From an uncultured Clostridium sp. (GTDB lineage: Bacteria; Bacillota_A; Clostridia; TANB77; CAG-508), in assembly GCA_905200315.1 (NCBI GenBank), contig CAJKKA010000095.1, positions 1-6,320 on the forward strand: DNA of 6,320 nt, in the 5' to 3' direction. Numbering within the stretch: position 1 is the stretch's first letter; every line of letters starts with the position of its first letter. This document shows, piece after piece, positions 5,828-6,320 of this stretch. A model generated the notes under the pieces. The model had not been told where the DNA came from and made no database searches. It saw nothing but the letters and a program-made list of their open reading frames with translations. The translations under genes and the position numbers were made by a program.

Positions 5828-5856
5828 AAAAAGCAAGCCATTTTCAGACTTGCTTT
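5828..5856 (-). terminator. Terminator for leftward transcription arriving from the right
   Basis: AAAGCAAG (5830-5837) and CTTGCTTT (5849-5856) form a perfect 8-bp stem around an 11-base loop. Leftward, the second arm runs into five T (5828-5832). Rightward there are only three T. It would end transcripts of the TnpV remnant region, 19 bases past its final stop, and insulate the operon promoter next to it. Confidence 0.65.
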
Positions 5857-5874
5857 CCACCAGATTACTGCACC

Positions 5875-6013
5875 TTATTGCCAAATCATCTCCTTATTCA
5901 AAATTCCCTTTTCACACTCTTGTATAGTATTTATTTGCTACCCATTCCATCTGTTTATCTGCCTTCAACTCTTCCTTAATCCCCTGTGTCTATTTCATTT
6001 GCTCTACAATTGA
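5875..6013 (-). pseudogene. Decayed C-terminal fragment of transposon-encoded protein TnpV
   Basis: One frame reads V-E-Q-M-K, a TAG stop (5990-5992), then Q-G-I-K-E-E-L-K-A-D-K-Q-M-E-W-V-A. After a frame change near the A-rich stretch at about 5931-5937 the next frame reads I-N-T-I-Q-E-C-E-K-G-I-L-N-K-E-M-I-W-Q and stops at 5875-5877. Joined, this follows the C-terminal pattern I know for TnpV of Clostridia mobile elements (E-Q-L-K-A-x-N-Q-M-x-W-V-x-x-M-N-N-I then a helix ending near x-E-I-I). TnpV is a small accessory protein of conjugative and mobilisable elements whose role is not well established. Both a nonsense codon and a frameshift show that this copy is dead. The upstream part of the gene is missing or unrecognisable. 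It marks an old mobile-element junction directly beside the operon. Confidence 0.65.
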
Positions 6014-6188
6014 CTATTATTCCAGCGATTATATAAAAACCATAACCAATACAAAATATGGAAACGGTGCTTCTAACTATACCGCTAAAGCCTTTCGCCA
6101 TTATCCCGAAAATAGTACTCCAGCAGAGAAATAGCGCCAGCAGACATAAAAAACTCGAACCCCTTGTAAAATGGGCATCAGAAGTTTT
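5976..6188 (-). other. Doubtful small membrane ORF upstream of the TnpV remnant
   Basis: One frame is open from just after a TAG (6189-6191) to a TAA at 5976-5978 (70 codons). The only ATG is at 6101, giving 41 residues (M-A-K-G-F-S-G-I-V). The open frame has two hydrophobic stretches (F-L-C-L-L-A-L-F-L-C-W and V-S-I-F-C-I-G-Y-G-F-Y-I-I-A-G-I-I). A GGGAT stretch before the ATG is a poor Shine-Dalgarno motif. Its end overlaps the TnpV remnant in another frame. It may be the truncated end of a real membrane protein gene joined to TnpV debris. The rest of the gene-poor stretch 5857-6206 shows nothing else I can support. Confidence 0.25.
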
Positions 6189-6206
6189 CTACCCGTTATT
6201 CTTGTT

Positions 6207-6320
6207 CTATAATTCAAGTGAATCTTCTGCATCCACCCACATCTGTAAATTGCCATCGAGATATAATCTTGCATATTCTAAAGGCTCATCCACAGCCAAT
6301 GAAGTAAGCGCACATTCTAG
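6207..6320 (-). CDS. C-terminal fragment of an unidentified soluble protein (5' end outside window)
   Basis: An open frame enters from the right edge and ends at TAG 6207-6209, giving 37 residues that finish V-D-E-P-L-E-Y-A-R-L-Y-L-D-G and M-W-V-D-A-E-D-S-L-E-L. It is acidic and helical in character, with ordinary codon use and no hydrophobic segment. The D-E-P-x-x-Y-A-x-L-x-L-x-G pattern loosely recalls short accessory proteins of Lachnospiraceae mobile elements (DUF6061-like), which would fit the TnpV remnant beside it, but too little is visible to assign it. It is upstream of the operon and cut off from it by the terminator at 5828-5856. Confidence 0.6.
   Translation of the reverse strand, partial: LECALTSLAVDEPLEYARLYLDGNLQMWVDAEDSLEL

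Noticed and set aside
1..6320. CRISPR array, tRNA, rRNA or intact insertion sequence
   Set aside because: No regularly spaced direct repeats, cloverleaf sequences, rRNA segments or transposase genes with terminal inverted repeats were seen. The TnpV piece is only a remnant.

Overview
This is an AT-rich window, estimated at about one third G+C. Strong Shine-Dalgarno (SD) motifs, TTG-rich tracts, short intergenic gaps and a remnant of the transposon protein TnpV all suggest a low-GC Firmicute, most likely a gut Clostridia/Lachnospiraceae-type bacterium. No gene here identifies the species. The content looks like accessory, fast-evolving genome rather than core genome.

Layout, left to right. 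Positions 2-166 hold the 3' end of a rightward gene for a small membrane protein. A stem-loop at 184-223, followed on the minus strand by a T-run, ends the leftward transcription unit. Between 386 and 5709 eight genes lie head-to-tail on the minus strand, with gaps of about 20-80 bases or overlaps. In transcription order (right to left) they encode: A, 218 aa, membrane hairpin plus a PH-like strand domain; B, 165 aa, soluble N-domain plus two membrane helices; C, 213 aa, six membrane helices; D, about 284-293 aa, a duplicated hairpin-plus-PH-like unit; E, 400 aa, hairpin, PH-like domain, five more helices and a C-terminal strand domain; F, 65 aa, two helices; G, about 100 aa, soluble, interrupted by a -1 frameshift on an A7 run; H, 243 aa, two helices plus a soluble C-domain. 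Two plausible sigma-70-type promoters and a terminator for upstream transcription lie just upstream of A, so A-H can be read as one operon of about 5.6 kb ending at the left terminator.

Upstream of the operon (5857-6320) is debris: a frameshifted, stop-interrupted C-terminal piece of TnpV, a doubtful small membrane ORF, and the 3' end of another leftward gene that runs off the window.

None of the eight operon proteins can be assigned a biochemical function from sequence alone. Seven of the eight are membrane proteins. A, D (twice) and E share a membrane-hairpin module followed by strands ending in a Y/F/L-x-D-I motif. H ends in a W-G-x-I-x-S-x-Y-D type tail that I associate from memory with immunity-like proteins. 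The best working guess is an orphan array of membrane-anchored protective or immunity-type proteins, or an undescribed membrane complex, on a mobile-element-associated island; this is inference. Two genes (D and G) each carry an apparent -1 frame disruption at a homopolymer, which needs checking as either biology or assembly error.
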